Positions 10,187 through 22,894 of a DNA stretch of 64,000 bases are shown here, piece by piece. The notes under the pieces were generated by a model. The model was not told where the DNA came from. It did not search any database and saw nothing but the letters and a program-made list of their open reading frames with translations. Made by a program: the position numbers and the translations under genes. Origin of the DNA: Climacium dendroides (Eukaryota > Streptophyta > Bryopsida > Hypnales > Climaciaceae). Location: contig OX467091.1 in the NCBI GenBank assembly GCA_950106755.1, forward strand, positions 25,747,538 to 25,811,537, written 5' to 3'. Each line of letters starts with the position of its first letter. Within the stretch, counting starts at the first letter, position 1.

Positions 10187-12433
10187 CCTTGAAATAACAA
10201 AGCCGATGACTGCATGGTTAAACATCAAAGTCTTCTACTACAAATACTTCATTTTAACATAGAAAATTAATAGTTTTTATTTTTTAATTTTCTAGAGATT
10301 AATTTAAATGTCATTTACATGCCATATAAATTTCAGGATTTTTTGTGAAAATTTGAATTTTTTTTAATTTCTGAAGAAAAATGAAATGAAATTCATATCA
10401 AATACAAAATAAGTTCAAAAACATCTCAAAATTTCTCTACTAGTATATATCATGGTGTAGAACCAAATTTTTGTATCATTCTATATTTAGAAATATTATA
10501 GAATGTGATAATAGGCCCTAAGTTCAAATGGCTATAAAATATACAATTTTTGGAATTTTATAAAATTTTCAAATCGGAATAGAAATTAGACGTAATGAGA
10601 TTTGTTTCATTAGTTGGGATCAAATTCAAAAAAGATAATTTTGATTGAATGCTAAAATTTAGATCACGAGCAAAGGAAATAGGCATTGCCAAATACACTA
10701 GAAAGGCATCATTTGTGATTTATGCATTTAGCTTCTTCCTCTCTAGAAAATTATGTACTTTTTCAATGAGGGGCTTTCCACCACCAAGTGATGCCTATAC
10801 ACTCATAGAACCCTCTAAAAAATTTGGATGAAATTATCCATTTTTCAGTTAGGCCAAGGCCTAGTTGACCATTTACTAGCCAATTTTTAGTTGCATAAGC
10901 ATTTTAAGATTAATTCACTATCAAAATTAAATTGTCCTACTAAAATTGAGCGCCTATCTTCTAAAGGCTTCAATCCAATGTTGAAGCAACGGACCTTAAT
11001 CCTTGAGCGCCCAATACAAAATCATAAAAATACCACCCACCAAAACTACCTTTCATTCAGATTTTTCTCGCAAGTGGTGAAATGACATTCACCAAACTTG
11101 GCTATTGAAATTGGTGGAACCTTTCAACCCAAAGTTTTAAGAAAAATATTGAAACATTTGATGGTATTGATTAAAAACTTATAATGGTCAGTGGAGAGTT
11201 GACTATGTGTGGATGGCCAAAATATTAAGAGGTCTTGCACTTAATGAGTGCAATGTTTGCCCCAATTGCAATTATGCCATGAAAATTGTCAAAGCTTTGC
11301 GTAAAAAAAACATATGATAGCCCCCAATTTTGAGAATTTTTTGTTAATTGCTTCAATTAGAGCATGAATCAACACAATTGTGGGAAAAAATAAGTGCACT
11401 AGGAACAATGTTGGCCAATTGTTGCCTCATGCCTAAAACCACTCCAGAATGCTTTTTTTTTTCTATCAAATCCGAGATCAAATGCTTATTCTACAAACAT
11501 GATGCCATGATCAATCACTAAAAATGCACTCACTTGTCTTCATCCCCATTTTGCTCCTTATTATACCAAAAGCAAGGACTATACAATCCCATTTGGCAAG
11601 AATCATAGATTCTCCAATTAAATTTTAAAGGTTAGATTTAGAGCATTAGGGAGCTCAAGGGTTAACACTTTGAAAACAAAGTATTTATGATTTCAAAGTA
11701 ACCATTTGATTGATCATATATTGTAGGAAATTTAACTTAAATGGAGATAATATTCACATTGGTAGATTAGAAGAGGAATATGATACAAGCTAATTCTGCA
11801 AAAAAAAAATAGGGCTTTGTGTTGCTATATTGGCAACCATCATTGATTGATTTTTGGAGTGAGAGATATTGAATTTCAAAAATAATATTTAAAATCTTGT
11901 ATCATTTGAATACATTTATGCTTTAAGAAAACAATTTGTTCATTGGAGTCAAGTAGTGTAAAATAACAGATTTCAAAGTAATATTTTACCAAGTTTTAAC
12001 TATCAATAATATATATAGTGTTGATGAAAGATAAAAAAAAGTAAAGTCAATTTCTAAATTTTAAATGAATGTCACTACTAACAACTAAAACTCACTTAAG
12101 TGATGTAGATATCCATTCACAAGTAGATGTGCTTGAGGAGACTCTTTTCCTATAATATTGACTTTTTTTTCTTAAGAAGGTCCTTCTCAAACTTCTACAT
12201 GAAAATTTTATCAAAGTAAAGCCTCTTCTACCTCCATCCATATCTAAGGAAGTTGTGCACAAAAGCCATATGAAGAACGTCTATTGTTGGCTCTTACAAC
12301 CTTCTATGGTTATAGATTAAATTAATGTTGTTATTGCACATCTCATAAGGTTAGAATGCCATAAATGGTTTATAGACCATCAATAGTTAGCATGTACTTT
12401 AAAGTTACATTTATGCTTTGAAATGACAAGCAC
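10187..12433. other. AT-rich gene-free stretch
   Basis: No coding feature. An isolated right-hand end resembling the TTAA families (CTCAAGGGTTAA) occurs at about 11657-11666 without an identified partner, so one more decayed copy may be present. A short palindrome TTAGGCCAAGGCCTAG lies at about 10850. Confidence 0.35.
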
Positions 12434-13325
12434 ATGTATGGTGGATTACAATAATTTTAAAATTGGCCTATTTGAGCCCTCGTTTGAGCCATTCAACTTT
12501 TTTTATATTATAGAGTTTGATTGGTATATTTTGGTAAGAATAATTATCATTGTATTCTTATACAATTCCAATCAAGCACACCAATTTTAGTTTCAGTAAA
12601 GCAAAATTTCATTGGGGATGAATTTTTAGAGTCAATTTTCATGGTTTCACATGATATTTTATTGAAAACAATGGATGATGAATTTTCTAAATTCAATTGT
12701 GGAGATATATAGGAAACATCCATATGCACATCTTCCCTTTAACAAGTATCTCCAAAAAAGTTTCACAATTCCTTCTATAGAGATTTCAATGTTGGGGTGA
12801 CAATACCCAATTTTTGTAAAAAAATAGATATATCTTTATTATATTTAGATTTTTCTATTTGCCTCTCACATAGTAACTAATTTTGTACATTTAAGCATGA
12901 TGGAACAATTACTTTGCCAAAATCTAATTAAGTGATATAGAGGTATCTACCTTACAAAGTTTGGTCACATGAAACTTCATGTTGAACTTATTCTTCCTAG
13001 ACTATATTTTTGTTACTTAATGATGTGTTTTAATATAAAAGATGTGCACATGGATGTTCCCTATATATCTATGCAACTGGATTAAAAAATTTCATCACCA
13101 GTTGTCTTCAATAAAATATCATGTAAACCATGAAAATTGACTTAAGAAATTCACCAAAAATGAAATTTTGCTTTTATGAAACTAAAATTTGGTAAGCTTG
13201 ATTGGGATTGTGTAAGGATGCAATGATAATTATACTTACCAAAATATACCAAATAAACTCCACATTATACAAAAAGATTTGCATGGCTCAAATAAGCTGG
13301 TTGTAAGATTATTGTACCCCACTAT
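12434..13325. mobile_element. Foldback element, arms of about 300 bp
   Basis: Sequence 12434-12750 is the reverse complement of 13030-13325 with moderate divergence. Matching blocks include TTTGGTATATTTTGGTAAG, GCAAAATTTCATT and TCAATTTTCATGGTTT on the left and their complements on the right. A spacer of about 280 bp separates the arms. There is no open frame. It is a long inverted-repeat transposon relic or foldback MITE that could form an extended RNA hairpin if transcribed. Confidence 0.75.
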
Positions 13326-13338
13326 ACGTTCTAACTAT

Positions 13339-13570
13339 TTAACCCTTAAAGGACAAACTGATGACCATGGAAATCATCCCTTTGGTTACCATGTGAATCA
13401 TTTGCTTACAAAATTGCAAAAGCACTTATTGGAAGTCAAAACTATTATAAAAGACCTTCCTTTTTTACAACAAAATTCCAAGGATGAATAGTTGCACTTT
13501 TGTTCTACTCGAAAAAGATTCTTTGTCATTCATTGGACACCAAACATCTTTGTCATCATTTAAGAATTAA
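13339..13570 (-). mobile_element. TTAA-bounded MITE, family 1, copy c
   Basis: A 232-bp element starting TTAACCCTTAAAGGACAA, homologous over its full length to copy b, for example GGAAATCATCC, TTACCATGTGAATCAT and GATGAATAGTTGCAC. It ends in TTAA at 13567-13570, which is also the left TTAA of the next, oppositely oriented copy. Confidence 0.8.
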
Positions 13571-13797
13571 CCTTGTAACACCGCCGTGGACACTTAGTGT
13601 CCGATGGATGACAGAGAATTCTTCTATAAAGGAAAAAATTGCAAGTATTCATCCTCAGAGTTTTGTTGAAAAAAAGAAACATCCTCTATAATAGTTTGAC
13701 TTCCAATGAGTACTTTTCCATTTTTTTAAGTGATTGATTCCCACAATTTTAGAAAATGATGAATTCCGCGGAGAGCAGCCCATCCTTACAGGGTTAA
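13567..13797 (+). mobile_element. TTAA-bounded MITE, family 1, copy d
   Basis: A 231-bp copy in opposite orientation, abutting copy c and sharing its TTAA. Left end TTAACCTTGTAACACCGCCG, right end ACAGGGTTAA. The inner part matches copies a and e (GATGACAGAGAATTCTTC, TATTCATCCTCAGAG). Confidence 0.78.
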
Positions 13798-14046
13798 GGT
13801 CCATGAACCGTGTATGATATTCTTACCTTTGCTAAAAGGTGTTCTACTCAAATATGTGAGAGCTGCTTGTGTAGAAATCATTCCATACGGTAACAAAGTT
13901 GACACCGAGATCTAGAAAATAATCAAGGGTTAGTAGAAACATTAATAACTTATTAATCACAAAAGAAAAGGGTGAGGGAAAGATCCCATTCAAAGGTAAA
14001 TTGAAGCATTTTATAGAAACCTCTAGTATAGTTTTTTTTGGCTTTC

Positions 14047-14247
14047 AAGTGCCAAATTGTGCTAAACAAAAAATAATTTGGCTAAAAAATGGTAAAAAAT
14101 TATGAAATTCTTCATTAGAAAACTTTGAATTAAAATAAAACTTGGATGAAATTGCCAAATTGTTGTGATATATACAGATGTGATATTTTCTTTCCAATAT
14201 GTGAATGAATGCTGAAATTTGGAGTACCACCTCACCACTTTGGCACA
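14047..14247 (+). mobile_element. MITE of the GTGCCAAA family, copy 1
   Basis: Element of about 200 bp with short inverted ends (AAGTGCCAAATTG and the complement of CACTTTGGCAC). The block ATAATTTGGCTAAAAAATGG and the following AT-rich interior recur at 36878-37115 and, in opposite orientation, at 58447-58712. No coding frame. Confidence 0.65.
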
Positions 14248-14343
14248 TCATAAAGAATGAAAAAAAATCCTTGCTCTTATGTAATTGAAGTGCATACCGT
14301 ATGAAAAAATCATCCTTAAGAACTTTATCATTCTAATTGATAC

Positions 14344-14599
14344 TAAGGTGGGTACACCCAAAATCATCTCCTTCCTAAAACTGCCATCATCACTTTATGT
14401 ACATCTCCAAAATCAATATGTACATACTTAGTAGAAGAAACACCCCAAAAACTCCTTATAATCTTTGTACACTATATGCTAAATTTTACAATCAAGGAAT
14501 TTGAAATAGGCCAAAACTGCCAAGAACTTAAGCAATTTGGTTAATAATAATAACTAGTTACATTAGCAAAATGTGGCGGGTTTGGAGGTACCTACATTA
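14344..14599 (+). mobile_element. MITE of the GGTGGGTACACC family, copy 1
   Basis: Left end TAAGGTGGGTACACCC; right end GGAGGTACCTACATTA is its imperfect complement. The inner phrase TGTACATCTCCAAAATCA is shared with the copy at 17061-17336. Flanking TA suggests a TA target site, but this is not certain. Confidence 0.6.
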
Positions 14600-14681
14600 C
14601 GACCTTACAATTCAACAATAGATTTTGTTTTCATAGGTTTAAATATACCAAACATGTTCTAAAAATGACCAAATAACTATA

Positions 14682-14743
14682 GCTTTATTATTATTATTAT
14701 CATCATCATTATTTATTATTATCATTATCATTATTATTGTTCA
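14682..14743. repeat. ATT/ATC microsatellite
   Basis: A run of TTATTATTATTATC-type trinucleotides immediately left of the next element's TTAA boundary. Confidence 0.85.
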
Positions 14744-15758
14744 TTAACCCCTACAAGTAAAAACATTAGAAGACATTTGAGGCTTCTAGAAGACTATTTC
14801 AGGCTCATTCTCAATTTTGTTCCCGCGGCAGTAAAAGAACGCAACCATTTGTCATAAATTTTTTTCAAAATTTTCTAATTAAATTAAAATGAAAAAATGA
14901 AAAAAATTGATTTTAAATTTTTAAATGATGTAGCACAGTCTCAACCACATTGGACTATGCAGTTGACAACGTTCATACATAGTTGAGACAATTTTCATAG
15001 CCCGAAAACTCGCAATCTTTTAGAGGCCTCAAATTTCATCTAAGGCTACGTTTTCTAGCAACATAGCAATTTTGGGCAGCTCACTACAAATGGATTTTTT
15101 ACTACTTTTTGCTAAGTTTTTCACACAACATGAACTCAAAGATTAGCTTCAAGGCCCAACAATTTTCATAACTTTTGATTAGATGATTAAAAAGTTATTG
15201 CATTATATGTCAATTTCATTACTTAGTAGGTCAGTTCAAAAAACTTTTTTTAAAATCACTTTTAAAAAAAAAATTGAAATTAGTTCTTTAGATTTATATA
15301 TAAGTGGAAAGCTTTGAATAATTCCATTTTGATTAATGAGATGAAAGTTATGAGGAGTTTTAGTTTGTAGGTAGTTATGGTTTTCAAAGACTCCATACCA
15401 ACCTGCAAACTAAAACTCTTTGTAACTTTCATCTCATTAATCAAAATGGAATGGTTTAAAACTTCCTACTTATATATAGATCTAAAGAACCAATTTCAAA
15501 TTATAATTTTTTTGAAAAGTGATTTTTAAAAAAGTTTTTTGAGTTGACTACCTGCCGAGCAATGAAAATAGTATATCATGCAATAACTTTTTATCCATTT
15601 AGTCAAAAGTTATGAAAATTGTTGGGCCTTAAATCTACTCCTTGAAAAAATGTTGTGTGAAAATTTCAGTAAAAAACAATAAAAATTATGTTTGTAATGA
15701 GTTGTCCCAAATTGCTATGTTGCCAAAAAAAACACAGTTTCAGTGCTTTGGGGGTTAA
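14744..15758. mobile_element. TTAA-bounded element with a long hairpin
   Basis: Bounded by TTAACCCC on the left and GGGGGTTAA on the right. Most of its length (15058-15380 against 15392-15726) is an inverted repeat, with matching blocks such as GCCCAACAATTTTCATAACT and TGATTAATGAGATGAAAGTT. The loop is only about 11 bases, so a transcript would fold into a stem of roughly 320 bp. No open frame. Confidence 0.8.
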
Positions 15759-17060
15759 TTAATTTGACACATACAACATTTTTTTTATTGTAACAAGAAG
15801 AAACAATGTGGTTTTATTTTAAATAAAGTCCTACTCAAACATCCTCACATATATGTTTTTTTTTCAATACAAAGCCTCCTCCTTTGACTCTATTTTAAAT
15901 CCAATAAAGTCACAGAAGTAAAATATCAATGAATGATTCATGATGTCATAGATGACTTTAGGGATAAATTGGTATTAGTTAAGTACATACAACCTTCCAA
16001 ATTTTTTTAAGGTAACTATACTTAAAATTGCACAAATAAGCTTTGTGGCATAACCAATATGCTCTCAAAAATAAACAACACTTTTTGCACATTGTTGAAG
16101 GACTATGAATCAAAATGCAACTTGTGGTTTCATAATTTTTGGATGTGGTATGAATTAGTTACAAATTTTCAAAGACACAAGGTATAGCTAAAAGTGTCAT
16201 GTAAGTGATGCCAAAATGCATTTGAAGTACATGAAGAAATGACACTAGAGAAGAAGTTAAAACAACTCAAACTACCTCAAATTGACCACTTGGATGGTTG
16301 CCACCTCCACAGAGTTATAAATGGAACTACACACTATTCAAAATTCATCTTATACTTGTTCTTGTCATGTGCACCATTTTTGATATCTTTCCTATTCAAT
16401 TTCCCTTCAAAAATAGGGTTCAATTTTGAGAAGTGGTCCATTTTAGGTGTAAGGTAAAACTACCCATATCTAATCACTTAAGTGATTTTAGGACAGATGA
16501 GGAGTATTGTGAGGCAAATTGAAATGACTATGAATTTTTCTTAATTTTATTCCCCAACTTGAAATTACTATGAATTTTGGGAGCCAAAAAGTGTTCCAAA
16601 CTAATAGCCAATGTCTAGAGTAGTGATTAGAAAACTAGCTGAAATTTGCTCTATTGCTAATTAAAAATTTTAATAGCTAAATATACATTAGAGAAAATCC
16701 TTGAAAAAATTAGATTTTAGCTAGGGTTGCAACAAACCATAGAATTTGATAGTCAATTTGCAACTTCCTCTACATTGGATTAGCATCTCTTTAGTCAGTT
16801 TTGTGTTATTGTACTCCCAATAATCCTTTACATCTTGCAAAATCCTTCCTTTTCTATTTTTTCTTAATACTACTCACTCTCAAAGTAGCCAAATTTGATG
16901 CTTGTTTGTCTTGAAGGTAGCATATTGCACTAAATTCCATAAACTAGTATTGGGATCATTGGTTTAAAGTCTTCCAATTCCGATCAATTAAGAGACTACT
17001 TTCCCAATCAATACTTCGTGCAGACTTTATGACACTTTGGATCATGTGTCATGACCTTAT
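15759..17060. other. AT-rich gene-free stretch
   Basis: No gene recognised. The short frame near 16239-16457 has no recognisable domain and AT-rich codons, and is probably chance. Confidence 0.3.
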
Positions 17061-17336
17061 TAAGGTAGGTACACCCAAATGTGCCACTGACCTTAAATCG
17101 CCATCTATACCATATGTACATCTCCAAAATCAGTTCTGTACCTATGTGGAAGAAACGCTTTCAAAACCAAACTTTGTTCCTTAATAACTTTTGCATACAA
17201 TATTCAAATGCCACGTTCTCTGGTGCATTGGAACCTCCTTTCACTTGCCAACAAGAACATATGAAAATTTTACCAATCCAATATTAGGAAATAGACTCAA
17301 TAGCAATTAGTGGCAGTTTTAGGTGTACCCACCTTA
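17061..17336 (+). mobile_element. MITE of the GGTGGGTACACC family, copy 2
   Basis: 276 bp with good inverted ends: TAAGGTAGGTACACCCAAAT on the left and GTTTTAGGTGTACCCACCTTA-type sequence on the right. It contains the family phrase TGTACATCTCCAAAATCA. Non-coding. Confidence 0.72.
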
Positions 17337-20254
17337 GTCCCAATCTTGAAAACAAGGAAAAAAACCCATTTCAAGCTTGGGTTGTAAATTTGGAAATTAT
17401 AGTTACACCCTACATGTTGGGTATCGCTCCCTGCCCGGGAGGAGGTGGTTCTATCTTAGTTACCTTACTTCAATAGAACATTTCTCTTTAATTTCTACCT
17501 ACTTTGTGTGTTGTATTTTATTTTGTTACACAATTGTTATTTTATTTTATTTTGGAATCAGTTGCTACTGACTAATATGTGTTGTTCTATTCCTTGACAA
17601 GATTTGTCAAGTCTAGTTTGGACAGACTGTAATTATGTTGTAGAACCGTTCGACAACTTACTGCTCAAGGGTTCTGTGATTGCACAAGAATTGATTTGAG
17701 AGTAATTTTTCAGGTTATTGAAGTTAACTCCTAAGGCACCAAGTGGTTGTTCAACATCTGCAAGAAATCTCAAGTCGTTGTGCATGAAGTCAATTTTGGT
17801 GGGATATTCACAAAAATTTGACATAAGGTGTGAGCATGTAACTATCCTCTTCATGGGAAATATAATTTTTTTTCCCTAATTGAGTGTCCAGATTAAAAGT
17901 TATGTTGCCTTGAACTTTTGGGCAACCCAAGCAACTTTGGGTAGCATGTGCAAAAGTCTAGTCCTCTTGACTTCTAAAATTTGACATGTATATAAATAAC
18001 ATGATATAGGATACAAATGTCCAAAAAAATAACCATGTGTAGTGCAAAAATCTCACTCTAGGAGAAGTTGAAGTTTGCTAGCCTTGTCACAAGCAAGATT
18101 AGACAAAAACTTTTTCTTTTAACTTCAAACATTACAGTCTTTCAATATATGTGTGCAGTCAATGTTTCTGAAATTTTTCCACACATTCCCATAATACAAA
18201 TTTGTATGGCTAAATTTTAATAGTTTTTTATCACTCCCCCCACAAGTGGCAGTTTTTGACAATTTCTGCTTGAAATGTGTCGCGGTCCTTTAGGGGTTAA
18301 TTGCTGTTCCAAGCAGCCTATCGTTTGAAACGTCTGAGTTGCATGGGTTGATAGACAAGCTGATTGCTGAAAATTTCACAGGAAAACCTTAAATTGGGGC
18401 ATTTGACGACATGGCCAATACCACCCTTTTTGTGAACCCGAGAACCACGTTGAGAAGCTGCAGCCGCCAATGCATTGTGATTGTTCTGTACCCGTAACGG
18501 ATTTTATCTGCTTAAAACATGGCGTCTATAGATTCTGTGACCTCAACTTGAATACGGCAAATCCTGGGAATCTATTTGAATGAGTATTTAATACAGGGAC
18601 ATTCCTTGAGGTGTTGACACCCATCTCCGAGAAGCCCTGAAGCAATGGAAGTTAATTGAATCGGCTCAATCGAAGATCATAAGTTCGCCTGGATCGGAGC
18701 TCTTCAAATTCAACTGGAGGTACAGTTTCTAAGTCGTATCTGTTCATTGCAGAAAGTGAACTTCAGTATAATTTGAGTCTCTTTCTCGATAGGCTTTGCG
18801 ATCGATCCACCATCGCCTTTTGATCGTCCTCTGGCTCGTGCTTCTTCGACTCCAATTCTCGTATATGTTTCAAAGGAAGTTGGTTAAATTATAGTCTGGT
18901 GTGTCTGGTTTCCTTGTAGATAGTTGTTTGCCTCTGCAGGTCTCTTTCGATCACTGAAATTTGGCCTACGAGTTTACTTTGGATAATCCGTTTCACATGT
19001 TCTTGTCAGCGTCTGTTGTGGTGGCAGCATAAATAGTTAACATTCAGGCCATCTCTGGAAGGTTAATTTAACCACAACATAGTGTCTCTTGATATGATTC
19101 TGCATCACAGGCCTACATTTCAACGATAATCAAAATATCCAAAAAAGGAAGTTTTAAAAAGGAAGACCTCTGCACTTGACCCAACAAACGAACTCAATGA
19201 CCCGCCATTAAAGGCAAAAAGGTGGAAGAGAGAGGAGAGCTTACGAGGGATGAAGGAAGAAGGATACTGCTGAATTGAACCTAACGCTGAAAACTCACTG
19301 CTCCCATGGGCACAGGCGTCATTGCACCAAACGCATGGAACTGGGATCAATTATTGGTGGTCTTGGTCTTGTACCCATAAGCCCAAACTCTCTCCGAGAT
19401 ACCAGTTCACTTCTTCAGACATGTTAAGACCCTCAATCTGCAAAGGCGACATGCTTGGGCACTGGTTGGACATTGGAAATTTAGTGGCATTCTTCAAGGT
19501 GAAGCACACAATTTTGCAGAGTATGAAGTTATTGCACATCATGCTTGTTTTAGTCGAATGCAACAGATTATGCTCCTTGGATTTATATGCCTTACTTGGA
19601 CGGCAATAATATCCATCCAAGTATCTCATTTTCAACGCATTTAAGAAAGACATCAGTCAAGATGGATACACTGCGGTAACAAATAATTAAATTGATCTTC
19701 ATCTCTATGCAATGGAGGGTGTAGCCACAATCAACTTGGAAATCTCTTCTAGCCTTGGTTGGAAATAGCTTCACCCTACAGGTTGGGTTTGGGTCCCTGG
19801 TTGCTGGTTGGGAATGGGTGGTCCAACCTTCAAGAAGCTTGAGTGCACTTGCTTGCGCAACAAAGCATTTGCACAGCTTTTTGAGAGTCGAAATCACGCA
19901 GACATGCTCGCTTTTTCAGAAATGTATATTTCAGAAAATGTAGCACACAATAATCGAAGCTTTATAGAAGGGCCAAGATGCGCGCTATGTTCCTTGGTGA
20001 TTTCATAATTTTCTTGTGCCGTGTGTAAACGTGGTAACTGCACATCAACGGCAGGCGTTCTTCCATCCGCTTCAAATGAGCTGTTCGTACTAATCGGGTG
20101 TCCGTTCTTCTAGCACTCTGACTCATCGATTCCGCATATTCTGGTCCTTGTTATCATGTTGCATGAGTGATAATAGGATGGATGGACAAGAACGCCGTGG
20201 ATTCGATATAGTTTGCAGCACTATCGAATTGCATATACGTGAGCTGTTTTAGCT
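17337..20254. other. Gene-free stretch before the SABATH relic
   Basis: An isolated TTAA-family right end (GGTCCTTTAGGGGTTAA) lies at 18284-18300 without a clear left partner. Two similar phrases (TTACACCCTACATGTTGGGT at about 17400 and a related TTCACCCTACAGGTTGGGTT at about 19770), each followed by CTCCCTG/GTCCCTGG, may mark fragments of one dispersed repeat. The right part (18300-20250) has more balanced composition and may hold old regulatory or coding debris, but nothing was identified. Confidence 0.35.
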
Positions 20255-22367
20255 ATGGATGATGCAGCAGGCGGAGGTGATGTTTATGGTGTTACGATGA
20301 CCAGGCGTGGAGGTGAAGAGAAAACGATGAAGGTTGCACGAGCCATAACTGGGATGGCGGCTGGCGGAGGAGAGTTCAGCTACACGAGAAACTCATCGAC
20401 GCAATCTCAGTCCATAAATATCCTGAAGCCGATCTTGGAGCAAGAGATTATGGAGCTGGAATTATTCAAAGACTGGAGCGGGAGCACGGTTCGTATGGCT
20501 GATTTCGGATGCTCCGTGGGAGCGAATACTCTTGGATATGCGGAGATCTGTTACCGAAATGTTTGCCGAGCAAGGTCGAGCAGTGGCAGGAAAACTCCTG
20601 ATGAGGTGCAGTATTTCTTCTGTGACTTGCCTTCCAATGATTTCAACACTTTGTTCCTTCAACTGGAGGATTGGAGAAAAACGCAAACGAGCATGGAGGA
20701 TTTCTATGCCACAGCAGTCGCGGGATCATTCCATGGACGCCTCTTTCCCAGGGGAAGTCTTCATGTCGCAATCTCTGTCTTCGCGGTTCACTGGATGTCA
20801 CAGGTACCTTGCAATTTATCGATGCCACTTCTTGGGGCTACTGCAGAAGAGTACGTTTATTTGTCCTTATACTGTGTGCAACACTAATTTATCAAAGTCA
20901 CACTATCTTGAATAAATGTAGGTTGAAATATTACTTTATTGTATCAATGACACTAAGCTGGTCACAACATACACTATTAATAAGTTTAATGGAATCATTG
21001 TAGAAGACTTGAGTTAAGCTTTCTCATACATTGTGTGGTTATTGTTTTTTTGTCTAGGTGCCTGATGCAGTGTTAGACAAATCTTCACCTGCTTATAACA
21101 AGGGGAGAGTGTGGATAGACGATAATAAAAATGTTGCAACAGTGCAGGCCTTCACATAGAATGCAAGGCAAGATCTTCACAATTTTTTGCTATCTTAAGC
21201 AGATGAAGTCATCCTTGGTGGTTTTGTTCTCTTTTACGTTCCTGGCCGTGCAAATGGGCACCATCCATATATTCAATGGCCTAGGGAAGCAGAGTATGCA
21301 CGAGAGTCCTTGTAGCAAAGTCTTTGAGGCGATATGGGAAGAGCTCGTCATTGAGGTATTTTCTACTTCATTTAAGTCAATCTCAAAAATCAGCTAAGTA
21401 CAAGTGTTTCTATCCCAAATAGAAATAAATGAATAATTTTCATATGTATCTTTTCATGAATGGTATATAAAAGATGCCAATGAACTTATCCTTTTAAGTC
21501 ATTTATTATTGCTTGGTGAAGGTTGATTTATTACTTAGGCTAAAAGGATATCAATGCTAATCTTTACCCCAAATTGAAACATATAATTTTCTCGTATTTA
21601 TCTATATATAATTATAGTAGGGTTTTAATTTTCTTGTATTTCTCTGTATATAATCATAGTAGAACATTCTACTATTGTCAAACTCTTAATCTCAAACAAA
21701 TAGAGACTAACAAGTTATAGCTATTTGAACAATGTTATTTACTAAATTCATTCCATTTTCATGAGTATGATAATATTGTGATTTCAAAATTTTGTGGGAA
21801 ATTTGTTCTTTAGAATGACTAGCATGCTAACACCCACACTTTCTACATGTTCTAACGATTACTTAGACTTTTCCCTTGAGAAGATTCAATGAAGATATTC
21901 CAAGTCTACAGAGTTCTTTTGCACAAGCAACTAGTTGATCTAGTCCATTACATTTCAATGACTTTCACTTACCAATCTTCAAAGAGTTTTCAGTGCTACA
22001 GGGTATAATAGAAGAAGAGAAAAGAGATACCTTCAACATTCCAATCTATTATCATAGTATGGATGATGTGAAAGTAGTCGTAGAGTCTACAAATGCTTTC
22101 TACATCAAATGTTGTGAAATCAAGCAACAAAGCTACTTTCCACCAAATGAAGAGGAGTAGATTCTTGCTAATCCTGAAGCATATGGCCGGTTCACAAAAA
22201 ATTTCACAAAGAGCCTTATGAATTCGATCATGGTGGAGCATATTGGTGAAGAAAAATGCCACAAGTTTTTTGAACGCTTGGAGAAAAATGCTACTACGGC
22301 TATACAAGAGAAGAGAGTATCTTGCTTGTTCTCATATTACATATTGGCCATTTTGATCCGAAAATAG
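20255..22367 (+). pseudogene. SABATH-type carboxyl methyltransferase pseudogene
   Basis: Family: SAM-dependent methyltransferases acting on carboxyl groups of small acids such as salicylate, jasmonate and IAA. Exon 1 (20255-20803, 183 codons) is intact and carries the N-terminal FSYTRNSSTQ motif, the SAM-binding loop MADFGCSVGANTL, the FFCDLPSNDFNTLF segment and FHGRLFPRGSLHVAISVFAVHWMSQ. It ends at a GT donor. Exon 2 starts after the AG at 21057 (VPDAVLDKSSPAYNKGRVWI) but has in-frame stops at 21157 and 21196, and a frame change before VFEAIWEELVIE near 21350. Exon 3 (22002-22367) gives a recognisable C-terminus (EEEKRDTFNIPIYYHSMDDV, FTKNFTKSLMNSIMVEHIGEE) with a stop at 22158. Gene structure is kept, so it decayed in place rather than by retroposition. 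Substrate cannot be predicted. Confidence 0.87.
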
Positions 22368-22723
22368 ATTTGAGAAAAATTTGAGATAAAACAATGGATC
22401 AATATTTATATTTATGTACTTGTAGATGGTATTTCATTGATATGGAGTATGTTCTAGTGATTACAAGGCAATGCCCAAGTATGTTCTATTACAAGACAAT
22501 GCCCAAGGAGACCCTTTTTTAAAAAAATGCGTAAGATGAGTGGCAATGCCCAACATAAACCGTGGGGAGTTATCCTCCCATAAAGATTTCCTTACAATTG
22601 ACCTGACGTGGCTAACATGTGCCCTCTTAAGAAATACCATGCCATATAGGCTACAAACAGTTGCAAGGGCAACTAATTTGCCACTTAATTATTTGTTAGA
22701 AGGGCATGTGATATGAAAGTATT

Positions 22724-22894
22724 TAAGATGGGTACAACCAAAAAACACCACAAATTGAGCTATGGGTAATTTGAAGGCTAGCATTAGAAAAAATCTAGGC
22801 CCTGTGTAAGTCCATTCATCCACTGTGTACATATAGTGAAATTTAAAAAATTTAAAAATTTAAAATTGCCAGTTCTACAGGGTATACAACCTTA
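22724..22894 (+). mobile_element. MITE of the GGTGGGTACACC family, copy 3
   Basis: Short (171 bp), diverged copy: left TAAGATGGGTACAACC, right GGGTATACAACCTTA. The interior shares a GTGTACAT phrase with the other copies. Confidence 0.55.
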
